NCBI RefSeq assembly: GCF_042676145.1
Contig: NZ_JBHTJW010000002.1
Coordinates: 124,001 to 188,000, forward strand
From: Methylophilus glucosoxydans
Lineage (GTDB): Bacteria > Pseudomonadota > Gammaproteobacteria > Burkholderiales > Methylophilaceae
Direction of reading: 5' to 3'
DNA: 64,000 bases
In this document: piece after piece, positions 44,774 through 54,261 of the stretch
Numbering within the stretch: position 1 is the first letter of the stretch
Layout of the letters: each line of letters opens with the position of its first letter
Translations under genes and position numbers: made by a program
Notes under the pieces: model-generated
Seen by the model: the letters and a program-made list of their open reading frames with translations, nothing else
What the model was told of the DNA's origin: nothing
Database searches by the model: none

Positions 44774-46833
44774 ACCTTGATCCACTCTTCCGCCTGACTT
44801 AACCAGCGTTGCAAATGTGCGCTCACCGCTGCAGGGTCTGTCTGCAGCAGTTTTTCGGCCACGGGCTTCGCCGCGTCAAGCAGGTGCTCGTCCCGTTCCA
44901 GGTCGGCAATTTTGAGCATGGGCACGCCGCTCTGACGCGTGCCTAGCAGCTCGCCCGGGCCGCGAATATGCAAGTCGGCTTGCGCAATGGCAAAGCCATC
45001 ATTGCTCTCATAAATCACTTTCAGCCGTTGGCGGCCAATTTGTGAGCATTGCTGTTTACTATATAGCAGGATGCAGGTACTTTTTGCAGCGCCGCGGCCG
45101 ACGCGTCCACGTAACTGGTGCAACTGGCTCAGGCCCATGCGTTCGGCGTGTTCAATCACCATTAAACTCGCATTCGGTACATCCACGCCGACCTCAATCA
45201 CGGTGGTGGCTACCAGCAACTGAATCTCATTGTCCGCAAATGCTTGCATGACGGCCTGCTTCTCTGCCGGTTTCATGCGGCCATGCACCAGCCCGACCTT
45301 AAGCGTTGGAAACACCTTTTGCATATAGGCAAACGTGTCATTGGCGGTTTGTAATTGCAAGGCTTCAGACTCTTCAATTAGCGGACACACCCAGTAAGCT
45401 TGATGCCCTTGCGTGCATGCCTCATAGACGCGCTGCAAAATCTCTTCACGTCTGTCATCCGCCACCAGTTTGGTGACGATAGGGGTCCGGCCCGGCGGTA
45501 GTTCGTCTATCACCGACACATCGAGGTCGGCGTAGTAGCTCATGGACAAGGTGCGTGGAATCGGCGTGGCCGACATCATGAGCTGGTGCGGTTCCAGCGC
45601 CGTGGCTTGTCCGCTGGTCGCGCCTTTTTTTCTAAGGGCCAGCCGCTGGCCGACACCAAAGCGGTGCTGCTCATCCACAATCGCCAACCCCAGTTGCTTG
45701 AACTGCACTTCGTCCTGAAACAGCGCATGTGTACCTACGGCTAACATGGCTTCACCATTGGCAATCATTGACAGTGACTGCTCACGTTCCCTTTTCGGCT
45801 GGCTACCTGTCAGCCAGGCCAGTGTGATGCCCAAGGGCTGTAACCAGCTACTGAGTTTCTTGTAATGTTGTTCGGCCAGGATTTCGGTCGGCGCCATCAT
45901 CGCCACTTGCCAGCCGTGTTCGATCAGTTGTAGCGCGGCCAGGCAAGCGACGATGGTTTTGCCACTGCCAACATCGCCTTGCAGCAAGCGCTGCATGGGG
46001 TAGGGTTGGCCCAGGTCCTGGCGGATTTCTTTCACCACTTTTTGCTGCGCTGCGGTGAGCTCAAACGGCAGCATGGCAAGCAGGCGGTCAGCCAGCGCAT
46101 GGGTGTCTGCAATAGCGGGGGCCGTGGCGCGTTTGCGCCGGGCATAATGCTGGCGCATGGATAACTGTTGCGCCAGCAACTCGTCATAAGCCAGGCGTTG
46201 CCAGGCCGGATGGCTGCGGTCTTCCAGGCTGGGGAGCGGGCTGTCTGGCGAGGGTTGGTGCAGCAAGTGCATGCTGCTGGCAAAATCTGGCAGGGCCAGG
46301 GAGGCATATACCCAGGCGGGCAGGGTTTCGGTTAACAATGCTGGCTGCAATACTAGATTGACTGCTTTGCGCAGACTATTCTGGCTCAAACCTGCGGTGG
46401 TGGGGTAGACGGGCGTCAGTGCCTGATTGACGGGCGTTTCTTCACTGACTTTGCGTTGGGTGGGGTGCACCATTTCATAGCCAAAAAAGCCGCCACGCAC
46501 TTCACCAAACACGCGCAAGCGCTGGCCTGGTTGCATGAGGGCGATCTGGCTGGGATAAAAATGTAAAAAGCGCAAATGCAGGATGCCAGTGTCATCTTGC
46601 AGGCTGACATTGAGCGCTTTGCGCGGTTTGTAGCTGACCTCCTGATGCACCACCACACCTTCAACTTGCGTTTGTTCACCCAGACGCAAATCGCGGATGG
46701 CGGTAATGCGTGTTTCATCCAGATAACGCAAGGGCAAGTGCAGCAGTAAGGCTTCGGCCGAGGTAATCCCCAGTTTACCCAACTGGCTGCGCAGGGCAGG
46801 CGACAGACCTTTGATTTCGCTCAAGGGACGCAT
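44770..46833 (-). CDS. recG: ATP-dependent DNA helicase RecG
   Basis: RecG remodels stalled replication forks and Holliday junctions. It has 687 residues: the N-terminal wedge/OB domain (RYLDETRI..., TQVEGVVVHQEV), then the SF2 helicase core with Walker A GDVGSGKT and the DEQH Walker B (VDEQHRFGV). The C-terminal TRG-like end is present (HIRGPGELLGTRQSG). The gene is intact. It lies 15 nt downstream of spoT and on the same strand. Confidence 0.97.
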   Translation of the reverse strand: MRPLSEIKGLSPALRSQLGKLGITSAEALLLHLPLRYLDETRITAIRDLRLGEQTQVEGVVVHQEVSYKPRKALNVSLQDDTGILHLRFLHFYPSQIALMQPGQRLRVFGEVRGGFFGYEMVHPTQRKVSEETPVNQALTPVYPTTAGLSQNSLRKAVNLVLQPALLTETLPAWVYASLALPDFASSMHLLHQPSPDSPLPSLEDRSHPAWQRLAYDELLAQQLSMRQHYARRKRATAPAIADTHALADRLLAMLPFELTAAQQKVVKEIRQDLGQPYPMQRLLQGDVGSGKTIVACLAALQLIEHGWQVAMMAPTEILAEQHYKKLSSWLQPLGITLAWLTGSQPKREREQSLSMIANGEAMLAVGTHALFQDEVQFKQLGLAIVDEQHRFGVGQRLALRKKGATSGQATALEPHQLMMSATPIPRTLSMSYYADLDVSVIDELPPGRTPIVTKLVADDRREEILQRVYEACTQGHQAYWVCPLIEESEALQLQTANDTFAYMQKVFPTLKVGLVHGRMKPAEKQAVMQAFADNEIQLLVATTVIEVGVDVPNASLMVIEHAERMGLSQLHQLRGRVGRGAAKSTCILLYSKQQCSQIGRQRLKVIYESNDGFAIAQADLHIRGPGELLGTRQSGVPMLKIADLERDEHLLDAAKPVAEKLLQTDPAAVSAHLQRWLSQAEEWIKV

Positions 46834-46848
46834 GCGGTCAAGTCAGGC

Positions 46849-49065
46849 TTACTGGATGCGCTGCTCCACCTGGTTGCCTTTGACGCGGTTGATACGCACG
46901 ATCTGCTGGATCTTGCGCAGGTTGCGGATCAAGGTAGCCAGATGCACGCGGTTGTGGACCTGCAAGGTAAAGTTGACGTTGGAGTACTGGCTGCCGTCGC
47001 TGGTCTCCACACTCACATTGTCAATGTTGGCTTCTGCATTGGAAATGGTGGCCGCAATCTTGGCCAGCATGCCGCGTTCATCCACCACCGTGATGCGCAA
47101 GTTGACACTGAACAGTTTTTTCGGGTCCGCATCCCATTCCACATCCAGCCATTTTTCCGGATCCAGCCGGAATTTACGGATGGCGGGGCAATCATGCGTG
47201 TGAATGACCAGGCCTTTATCTTTATTGATAAAGCCCAGAATCGGGTCGCCTGGAATCGGGCGGCAGCAGGGCGCAAACTGAACAGCCATCCCCTCGGAGC
47301 CACGGATGGTAATCGTATCGAGTACCTTGCCGGTTTTATCTTCGGTTTCGGCTGGATGGGCCAGCAGCTGGTGCGCTACCATCAGGCTGTTACGTTTGCC
47401 GAGGCCGATATCGGTCAGAATGGCCTGGCGCGTTTTGCTGCCATAGTCATTCATGACTTTTTGCCATTGTTTGTCGCTAATGTCACCCGGCTCGATATGC
47501 ATGGCGCGTAACGCCACATTAAGCATACGCTCGCCCAGTTGTGCCGACTCTTCCACCTTGACCGTTTTCAGGTAATGGCGGATATGCGAGCGTGCCTTGC
47601 CGGTCACCACATAATTGAGCCAGGCCGGATTGGGCTTGGCCAGCGGGGCAGTAATGATTTCCACATGGTCGCCATTGCGCATTTCACTGCGTAGCGGTGC
47701 CAGCTCATTATTGATCTTGACCGCGACACAGCTATTGCCCACATCAGAGTGGACGGCATAGGCAAAATCCACCGCCGTCGAGCCACGTGGCAAGGCCATG
47801 ATGTTGCCTTTGGGCGTAAACACATAGACCTCGTCCGGGAACAGGTCGACCTTGAAGTTCTCCAGAAATTCGTGGCTATCGTCGCTTTCGGTCTGGATTT
47901 CCACCAAGCGTTGCAGCCACTGGTGGGTTTGTTGTTGCAGCTTGGTCAGATGGGCATCGGTGGTTTTATACAGCCAGTGCGCGGCCACCCCGGCATCGGC
48001 AATGTTGTGCATCTCCTGGCTGCGGATTTGTACCTCAATCGGCGTGCCAAACGGGCCAAACAGGGTGGTGTGCAACGATTGATAACCGTTGGCCTTGGGG
48101 ATGGCAATGTAGTCCTTGAAGCGGCCGGGAATAGGTTTGTAAAGCGCATGCAGCGCCCCTAACGCCAGATAGCAGGCGGCGTTGTCCTTGACGATGACGC
48201 GAAAACCGTAAATGTCGTTAATTTGCGACAATTTCATCGACTTTTCGCTCATCTTTTTGTAAATACTGAACAGATGCTTTTCGCGGCCCTGTACATCGTA
48301 CTCAATGCCGTATTGCAATAGCTGGTTCTGGATGGCCTCCAGGATCTTGCTGATCACTTCTTTACGGTTACCGCGTGCCAGCCGGATCGCTTTGTCGATC
48401 ACGTGGTAGCGGTTGGGGTATAAATACTTGAGGCTCAGGTCTTCCAGCTCATGGTAAATCGGGTTCAGGCCCAGCCGGTTGGCAATTGGCGCATAAATAT
48501 CCAGCGTTTCACGGGCGATGCGCTTTTGCTTTTCTGGCCGCATGGCGTCCAGTGTTTGCATGTTATGCAGCCGGTCAGCCAGCTTGACCAGGATCACGCG
48601 GACATCCTGGCTCATGGCCAACAGCATTTTGCGGAAGTTTTCCGCTTGTGCCTGCATGGCAGTTTGCAACTCGACCTTATCCAGTTTGGTCAGGCCGTCT
48701 ACCAGGTCAGCCACTTGTTTGCCAAAGCGCTCGGCAATGGCGGCACTGTCGACTTCGGTATCCTCGACCACATCATGCAGCAATGCGGCCAGCAGGGTAG
48801 GCAGATCCAGGTGCAGTTTGGCCAGAATACAGGTCACCGCCACCGGGTGCGAGATATACGGTTCACCGGTTTTGCGGGTTTGTCCCGCATGCGCCTGGTC
48901 GGCATAGCGATACGCTTGCCAGACCAGTTGCACTTCTTCTTCGTTGAGATACTTGCGGATCAGCTGGGTAAGGGGGGAATCCTCACGGTCAGCGGGGAGC
49001 AAGTCCGCTTCGCTCAGCGGCGGTTTGGACTTGCGATGGGCATGGTCGCCTTGGGTGTGGGGCAT
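46849..49065 (-). CDS. spoT: Bifunctional (p)ppGpp synthetase/hydrolase SpoT
   Basis: SpoT makes and degrades the stringent-response alarmone ppGpp. The 738 residues show an N-terminal HD hydrolase domain with HDVVEDTEVD near residue 95, so hydrolase function is retained. A RelA/SpoT synthetase domain follows (about 240-350, with YQSLHTTLFGP). A TGS domain and a C-terminal ACT domain complete the protein. It follows rpoZ by 6 nt, as in the gmk-rpoZ-spoT operon of many proteobacteria. Confidence 0.97.
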   Translation of the reverse strand: MPHTQGDHAHRKSKPPLSEADLLPADREDSPLTQLIRKYLNEEEVQLVWQAYRYADQAHAGQTRKTGEPYISHPVAVTCILAKLHLDLPTLLAALLHDVVEDTEVDSAAIAERFGKQVADLVDGLTKLDKVELQTAMQAQAENFRKMLLAMSQDVRVILVKLADRLHNMQTLDAMRPEKQKRIARETLDIYAPIANRLGLNPIYHELEDLSLKYLYPNRYHVIDKAIRLARGNRKEVISKILEAIQNQLLQYGIEYDVQGREKHLFSIYKKMSEKSMKLSQINDIYGFRVIVKDNAACYLALGALHALYKPIPGRFKDYIAIPKANGYQSLHTTLFGPFGTPIEVQIRSQEMHNIADAGVAAHWLYKTTDAHLTKLQQQTHQWLQRLVEIQTESDDSHEFLENFKVDLFPDEVYVFTPKGNIMALPRGSTAVDFAYAVHSDVGNSCVAVKINNELAPLRSEMRNGDHVEIITAPLAKPNPAWLNYVVTGKARSHIRHYLKTVKVEESAQLGERMLNVALRAMHIEPGDISDKQWQKVMNDYGSKTRQAILTDIGLGKRNSLMVAHQLLAHPAETEDKTGKVLDTITIRGSEGMAVQFAPCCRPIPGDPILGFINKDKGLVIHTHDCPAIRKFRLDPEKWLDVEWDADPKKLFSVNLRITVVDERGMLAKIAATISNAEANIDNVSVETSDGSQYSNVNFTLQVHNRVHLATLIRNLRKIQQIVRINRVKGNQVEQRIQ

Positions 49066-49071
49066 GGCTGC

Positions 49072-49287
49072 TTAAGCGTGGCCCTTTTTCTCTAAGATCT
49101 CTACACCGATTTTACCGGCAGCAATTTCACGCAAGGCAATCACGGTCGGTTTGTCTTTTTGTGAATAACCACTGACGAGTGGATCGGAACCATTGGCCAA
49201 TTGTCTGGCGCGATAAGCCGCGACCAGCGTCAGTTGAAAACGGTTAGGGATGTTGTCCAAGCAATCATCGACAGTAATACGTGCCAT
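49072..49287 (-). CDS. rpoZ: RNA polymerase omega subunit
   Basis: Omega assists folding and assembly of the beta' subunit. The 71 residues start MARITVDDCLDNIPNRFQLTLVAA, the family pattern, and are complete. It sits between gmk and spoT with gaps of 44 and 6 nt. Confidence 0.97.
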   Translation of the reverse strand: MARITVDDCLDNIPNRFQLTLVAAYRARQLANGSDPLVSGYSQKDKPTVIALREIAAGKIGVEILEKKGHA

Positions 49288-49331
49288 AAAAACCTCTATC
49301 TGTGTGAACCTGAAGTGCGGCGTGCGCCGGC

Positions 49332-49946
49332 TTAGGTAAGGGATTGAATCAATGACGCGTGGCAGGCTACCTGGCGGTTTAACTGCAAGCGCTGGGCGCG
49401 AACAATCGCCATCAGATCCTGCAAGGCCACGTCAAAATTATCATTAATTGTAACATAATCAAACTCATGCACGTGACGCATCTCCTCACGCGCGGCGGAT
49501 AGCCGTTGTGCAATCACGGCTTCGCTGTCCTGGCCGCGGCTGTTGAGGCGGTGCGCCAGCGCTTCGATGGAAGGCGGCAGAATAAAAATAGAGGTCGCGT
49601 TGGGGAATAAGGTTCTGATCTGCTGTGCGCCTTGCCAGTCGATTTCGAGGATCACATCGCGGCCGGCAGCCAGGGCGCCTTCGACTTCGCTTTGCGCGGT
49701 GCCATAGCGGGCGCTGTGCACATGTGCGCTTTCCAGAAAACCGCCGGCGTCTAGAATCTCCAGAAATGCGGGCTCTGAAACAAAATGATAGTGGATGCCG
49801 TCTTCTTCACCCGGACGCGGTGCACGCGTGGTGTGCGAAACAGACAGTTTCAGGATCGGGTCTTGCGCCAGCATGGCGCGCACCAGGCTGGTTTTACCGG
49901 CGCCAGAGGCGGCAGAGATAATAAATAAATGGCCGTGACTCATCAT
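49332..49946 (-). CDS. gmk: Guanylate kinase
   Basis: Gmk phosphorylates GMP to GDP. The P-loop SGAGKTSLV lies near residue 15, and the GMP-binding block SHTTRAPRPGE and DWQGAQQ follow. The product has 204 residues from the ATG at 49944-49946. That ATG overlaps the Anbu stop codon (ATGA), and a second ATG follows at once. The translational coupling joins Anbu to the gmk-rpoZ-spoT operon. Confidence 0.96.
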   Translation of the reverse strand: MMSHGHLFIISAASGAGKTSLVRAMLAQDPILKLSVSHTTRAPRPGEEDGIHYHFVSEPAFLEILDAGGFLESAHVHSARYGTAQSEVEGALAAGRDVILEIDWQGAQQIRTLFPNATSIFILPPSIEALAHRLNSRGQDSEAVIAQRLSAAREEMRHVHEFDYVTINDNFDVALQDLMAIVRAQRLQLNRQVACHASLIQSLT

Positions 49947-50677
49947 GCACACCATTCAGGGTCAGGCAAGGAAGAGAACACGGCTTTCAGGCCCTCGCTC
50001 CAGCCTTTACGGATGCTGGCATAACAAGGGTCATCTTCAGTCAGGCGTTGCCGTTTGCCGGCGCTTAAAGTATCAGTTCGGTATATCATCAAATCAATCG
50101 GTAAGGCCACAGAAATATTACTGCGGATGGTGGAGTCAAAAGAAATCAGCACGCATTTTACCGCATCTGCGACATTGGTTTGATGTTTGATCACGCGATC
50201 AATGATCGGCTTGCCGTATTTGGTTTCGCCGATTTGCAGGTAAGGCGTATCCGGGGTCGCTTCGATAAAATTACCGGCGGCATACACATTAAACAGGCGT
50301 GGCTTTTCGCCCTTGATTTGCCCTGCGACCAGCACGCTGGCACTAAAGTCTATGCCGTGCTCCTTGAGTGCTTTGCCGTCACGCTGATGCACGCTGCGCA
50401 TGGCTGCACCCACCACGCTGGCGGCTTCAAACATCGAGTGCACATTGTGCAGGTTGGCATGGCCTTCTGCCGACTTGAGTTGTTCGCGGCACAGGTTGAC
50501 CACGGATTGCGTGATCGCCAGATTGCCTGCGGTCAGCAGCACAATCATACGTTCGCCCGGCACTTCAAACACATGCATCTTGGGTGCAATCGCCACCTGG
50601 TCCACCCCGGCATTGGTGCGCGTGTCTGAGGCCAATACCAGACCTTGTTCAAGCAGGATTCCTACACAGTAAGTCAT
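49943..50677 (-). CDS. Anbu proteasome-like peptidase (ancestral beta subunit)
   Basis: Anbu is a relative of the proteasome beta subunit and HslV that forms open helical rings. The 244-residue product starts MTYCVGILLEQG, so Thr2 becomes the N-terminal nucleophile after Met removal. The Asp of ASDTRTNAG and the Lys of APKMHVF fit the Ntn-hydrolase active site. Upstream genes encode transglutaminase, alpha-E and ATP-grasp proteins, the partners known from Anbu loci. The physiological substrate is unknown. It overlaps gmk by ATGA. Confidence 0.9.
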   Translation of the reverse strand: MTYCVGILLEQGLVLASDTRTNAGVDQVAIAPKMHVFEVPGERMIVLLTAGNLAITQSVVNLCREQLKSAEGHANLHNVHSMFEAASVVGAAMRSVHQRDGKALKEHGIDFSASVLVAGQIKGEKPRLFNVYAAGNFIEATPDTPYLQIGETKYGKPIIDRVIKHQTNVADAVKCVLISFDSTIRSNISVALPIDLMIYRTDTLSAGKRQRLTEDDPCYASIRKGWSEGLKAVFSSLPDPEWCA

Positions 50678-50729
50678 CTCAAGTCAGTCATTTATCAAGT
50701 TAACAAATATCATAGCATGCGAGTACTTG

Positions 50730-51566
50730 CTATTGCTGGGCGGCTTGTGCCTGCTCACGTAATTGCTGTAAGTGTGCCTGCCGTTGCGCTTCGCTCAGCG
50801 CTGTCTGGCGGTTGACGCTTACCATGCTGGCCATGCCTTCCTGGCCGCCACCCATACGTGAGCCAGTCACCGGACTGGCACTGCGGTAGTCGAGACCGAC
50901 CGCCAGTTTGACATGGGTTTCATCCACCGGAATACCATTGGAGACATCCAGCCCCAGCCATGTCTCTTGTTGCCAAACTTCTACCCAGGCATGGGTTTGC
51001 ATCAGGCTGCCATCCTCGGTAAACAGGTAACCACTCACATAACGAGCGGGCCAGCCCAGGCTGCGGCAGCAAGCGATAAAAGCATGCGCATGGTCCTGGC
51101 AGACGCCCTTGCCCAGTTCAAAGGCGAGGGCGGCGGGGGTGTTCACTTCGGTGGCGCCCTTGCTGTATTGCATGCGGTCGCGCAAGGCCTGCATCAGCGC
51201 TTGCGCGGGCGCATGGGCAAAGTCTTTGGCAAAGGCCATGATGGCATCATCGGGCTGGGTGAGTGGCGTGTCTCGCAAAAAAACAGTCACTGGCAAGCTT
51301 GCCGTGGCTGCGCTGGTCGCGGCGCCCGTTTCGACCTCACCGCTCACCGTGATCAATAAAGCCTGGTGCGGCTGGTCGACGACCAGTGTGTGCGCCAGGT
51401 TGCCAAACGCATCTGCAAACGGGGTCAGCTGCCCGGCTGCCTTGATCTCCCAATGTCTGACTTGCTGGCGCGGGTCGGTGCGGGGTGTCAGGCGCAGTTG
51501 CTGTATGGTGTATGGCACCATTTCGCTGTACACATATTGGGTTTGATGTTCGATGGTTAACCGCAT
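50730..51566 (-). CDS. Transglutaminase-like cysteine peptidase of the Anbu cluster
   Basis: From the ATG at 51564-51566 (after GGGAAGCGAC) the product has 278 residues. It has an N-terminal bacterial transglutaminase-like beta-domain (LTIEHQTQYVYSE) and a catalytic domain. Cys lies in GKGVCQDHAHAFIACCR, His in THAWVEVW and Asp in GLDVSNG, so the triad is complete. It is the gene before Anbu, 52 nt apart. An intrinsic terminator stands just upstream of its start. Confidence 0.92.
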   Translation of the reverse strand: MRLTIEHQTQYVYSEMVPYTIQQLRLTPRTDPRQQVRHWEIKAAGQLTPFADAFGNLAHTLVVDQPHQALLITVSGEVETGAATSAATASLPVTVFLRDTPLTQPDDAIMAFAKDFAHAPAQALMQALRDRMQYSKGATEVNTPAALAFELGKGVCQDHAHAFIACCRSLGWPARYVSGYLFTEDGSLMQTHAWVEVWQQETWLGLDVSNGIPVDETHVKLAVGLDYRSASPVTGSRMGGGQEGMASMVSVNRQTALSEAQRQAHLQQLREQAQAAQQ

Positions 51567-51576
51567 GTCGCTTCCC

Positions 51577-51615
51577 AAATAAAAAAGCGCAGTGCTGTCT
51601 TAGAGCAATCTGCGC
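51577..51615 (-). terminator. Intrinsic terminator between alpha-E and transglutaminase genes
   Basis: On the minus strand, GCGCAG (complement 51610-51615) pairs with CTGCGC (51587-51592). A 4-bp inner stem TGCT/AGCA extends it, and a T-rich tail TTTTTTATTT follows. It lies 33 nt after the alpha-E stop, and its tail ends about 11 nt upstream of the transglutaminase start. This could separate two halves of the Anbu cluster or act as an attenuator. Confidence 0.75.
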
Positions 51616-51647
51616 ATGAGGGGTTCATGGCAATCGTGTGTCAGGCG

Positions 51648-52592
51648 TCAGGCCGTGGCGCTTAAAAAATTACGTTGTATTTCCTCGCCCAGTTTGCGGT
51701 TGGCCAGAATAAATTCATCCAGAAAATGGTGTACGCCATCTTTTAAAATATCCAGCATGCGGCCGTAATGCAGTCTGGCATGCATCTGGCCAGCCAGCCG
51801 CTCGGCTTCGGTGTGTCGGCTGCCGGCGACCTGGCGCAAAATCGGCATGATCTCGGCATAACAGGCATGCAGAGACCGCGGCATGTCTTCACGCAGAATC
51901 AATAATTCAGACACCTTGGTCGGTTCAATGGCATCGCGGTAGACTTTTTGGTAAGCCTGAAATGCCGAGACCGAGCGCAAGACCGCACTCCATTCGTAGT
52001 AATCTACCGCGCCGTCATTGGCTTCTTGCATGGGCATCAAGTACTCATACTTCACATCCAGCAGGCGGGCCGTATTGTCTGCGCGTTCCATAAACGTGCC
52101 CAGGCGCACAAAGCTAAAGGCCTCGTCACGCAACATGGTGCCAAAACAGACACCACGGAACAGGTGCGAACGGCTTTTTACCCATTCGCAAAATTCGCTC
52201 AAGCCGGATTGGGTCAGGTCCTGTTTGATATATTGCCCAAACTCAATCCACAGTGTGTTCATGTTTTCCCAGGTCTCGGTGGTCATGGCCACACGCACGG
52301 CACGGGCGTTTTCACGCGCACTGCGTAATGAGCTGTAAATGCTGGACGGGTTCTGGCTATCCATGACCAGATGCTTGATGACGTTGGCGGCCGACAGCTC
52401 TTTGTAATTGCTGTCATAAATGTCGCGGATCCCGGCAATTTCAAGCACGGCATCCCAGAGTTCGGCTTCGTTGCTGCTGTCTGAAGGCAACAGGGACATG
52501 TTATAAGTCACGTCCAGCACACGGGCCACGTTTTCAGTACGCTCGATATAACGTGCCATCCAATATAAATGATCTGCGGTACGGCTTAACAT
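51648..52592 (-). CDS. Alpha-E domain protein of the Anbu cluster
   Basis: The 314-residue all-helical protein starts MLSRTADHLYWMARYIERTENVARVLDVTYNM (read in two blocks), the signature of the alpha-E family, which is paired with circularly permuted ATP-grasp enzymes. Its function is unknown, but a scaffold or substrate-binding role for a peptide-forming system has been proposed for the pair. It overlaps the ATP-grasp gene by 7 nt. Confidence 0.93.
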   Translation of the reverse strand: MLSRTADHLYWMARYIERTENVARVLDVTYNMSLLPSDSSNEAELWDAVLEIAGIRDIYDSNYKELSAANVIKHLVMDSQNPSSIYSSLRSARENARAVRVAMTTETWENMNTLWIEFGQYIKQDLTQSGLSEFCEWVKSRSHLFRGVCFGTMLRDEAFSFVRLGTFMERADNTARLLDVKYEYLMPMQEANDGAVDYYEWSAVLRSVSAFQAYQKVYRDAIEPTKVSELLILREDMPRSLHACYAEIMPILRQVAGSRHTEAERLAGQMHARLHYGRMLDILKDGVHHFLDEFILANRKLGEEIQRNFLSATA

Positions 52593-54079
52593 ATGACGGC
52601 CTCTTGCGTTGCTTGTTGGGCAGCCATTTGCGACTGCACGGTTTCTGCACTGACATCGTCCCGCTCCAGCACCCAGGTATCCTTGGTGCCGCCCCCTTGC
52701 GAGGAGTTCACCACCAGTGACCCTTCTTTGAGCGCTACGCGCGACAGGCCACCCGGCACCACGCTGACCGTTTTGCCAGACAGCACAAATGGCCGTAAAT
52801 CCACATGACGCGGTGCAATGCCCTGGTCGACCAGCGTCGGGCAGGTTGACAGCGCCAGCGTCGGCTGCGCGATGTAGTTAGCGGGTTTGGAGACGATGCG
52901 TAAACGGAATTCTTCAATTTCCTGTTTGCTGGCTGTGGGGCCTACCAGCATGCCGTAGCCGCCAGAGCCCTGCACTTCCTTGACGACCAGCTCGGGCAGA
53001 TGATCCAGCACATAGGCCAGATCATCTTCCTTGCTGAGTTGATACGTAGGCACGTTCTGCAAGATGGGGGATTCACCCAAGTAGAACTTGATCATCTCCG
53101 GCACGTAAATATACGTCGCCTTGTCATCGGCCACGCCGGTGCCTACAGCGTTGGCCAATGTGACGCCACCATTGCGGTAAACGGAGAGCAGACCTGGCAC
53201 GCCCAACAGGGAATCGGGCTTGAACACCAGAGGGTCGAGGAAGTCGTCGTCAATGCGGCGGTAGATCACGTCCACCCTTTGCGGGCCTTGCGTGGTGCGC
53301 ATATAGACGGCGTTATTACGGACAAACAAATCCTGGCCTTCCACCAGTTCTATGCCCATTTGCTGGGCGAGGAAGGCATGTTCAAAGTAAGCGCTGTTGT
53401 AAGCGCCAGGTGAGAGCAATACCACGGTCGGGTCAGTGACGCCGGTCTGGGCGACCGAGCGCAGGTTGTTCAGCAGTACACTGGGGTAATGCTCCACCGG
53501 GGCAATCGGGTATTTTTTAAACAAATCCGGGAACAGCCGCATCATCATCTTGCGGTCTTCGAGCATATAAGACACGCCGGAAGGGGTACGCAGGTTGTCC
53601 TCCAGCACGTAAAACTGCGACTCGCTGGTGCGGACCAGGTCTATCCCTGCCACATGCGCATACACCTGGTTAGGCACAGTCACACCCACCATTTCCGGGC
53701 GGTATTGGGAATTGGTCAGGATGCTGTGCGGGACAATGCCGGCCTTGATGATTTCCTGATCATGATAAATATCATGCAGAAACATATTGAGGGCGCGTAC
53801 GCGCTGGACGGCACCTTTGGACAAATGCGCCCATTCACTGGCCGAAATCATGCGTGGAATCACATCAAATGGAATCAGGCGCTCGGCACCATCTTCTTCA
53901 CCATACACGTTAAACGTGATGCCGACGCGGCGGAACAGGACTTCTGCTTCTGCGCGTTTGGCCGCCAGTTGCTGGGTAGGCACATTCGCCAACCAGCGGT
54001 TATAGGCCTGGTAAATCGCCCTTACATTGCCCCCATAGCCCTGCATTTCATCAAAAAACTGTTTGGCCGTTTGCGTCAT
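52586..54079 (-). CDS. Circularly permuted ATP-grasp type 2 protein of the Anbu cluster
   Basis: The 497-residue protein shows the family motifs YNRWLANVPTQQL, FNVYGEEDGAERLIPFDVIPR and ALNMFLHDIYHDQEI near the N-terminus. VLEDNLRTPSGVSYM follows at about residues 157-171. ATP-grasp enzymes join a carboxylate to an amine with ATP, so this member may form a peptide-like bond. It is the first gene of the leftward cluster ATP-grasp, alpha-E, transglutaminase, Anbu, and it overlaps the alpha-E gene. Confidence 0.93.
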   Translation of the reverse strand: MTQTAKQFFDEMQGYGGNVRAIYQAYNRWLANVPTQQLAAKRAEAEVLFRRVGITFNVYGEEDGAERLIPFDVIPRMISASEWAHLSKGAVQRVRALNMFLHDIYHDQEIIKAGIVPHSILTNSQYRPEMVGVTVPNQVYAHVAGIDLVRTSESQFYVLEDNLRTPSGVSYMLEDRKMMMRLFPDLFKKYPIAPVEHYPSVLLNNLRSVAQTGVTDPTVVLLSPGAYNSAYFEHAFLAQQMGIELVEGQDLFVRNNAVYMRTTQGPQRVDVIYRRIDDDFLDPLVFKPDSLLGVPGLLSVYRNGGVTLANAVGTGVADDKATYIYVPEMIKFYLGESPILQNVPTYQLSKEDDLAYVLDHLPELVVKEVQGSGGYGMLVGPTASKQEIEEFRLRIVSKPANYIAQPTLALSTCPTLVDQGIAPRHVDLRPFVLSGKTVSVVPGGLSRVALKEGSLVVNSSQGGGTKDTWVLERDDVSAETVQSQMAAQQATQEAVIC

Positions 54080-54190
54080 CGTGCTGGACCTTTGCCTTAC
54101 TTGTAAAATTCATTTAAACAAGAGCAAGCCGTGTGCCAGCCTGTAAAACCCATTTAAATCATGAGTTTATGTTTTATATGAGCGGGTTTC

Positions 54191-54218
54191 AGAAAGAAAG
54201 CGCACCTAAATGGTGCAC
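54191..54218 (-). terminator. Intrinsic terminator downstream of yicC
   Basis: On the minus strand, GTGCACC (complement 54212-54218) pairs with GGTGCGC (54200-54206) over a 5-nt loop, followed by TTTCTTTCT. The stem is 7 bp with one G-T pair. It lies about 43 nt after the yicC stop. A second hairpin without T-tract (54227-54248) precedes it. Confidence 0.65.
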
Positions 54219-54226
54219 TCTCGAAT

Positions 54227-54248
54227 CACGGTTTTGGTGCAAACCGTG
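54227..54248. other. Perfect 8-bp hairpin next to the yicC terminator
   Basis: CACGGTTT (54227-54234) pairs perfectly with AAACCGTG (54241-54248) over a 6-nt loop. It lies 13 nt past the yicC stop. It has no T-tract and may protect the 3' end of the yicC mRNA. The rest of the 182-bp gap to the ATP-grasp gene holds nothing else recognised. Confidence 0.55.
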
Positions 54249-54261
54249 TGTTAAATAGGGC

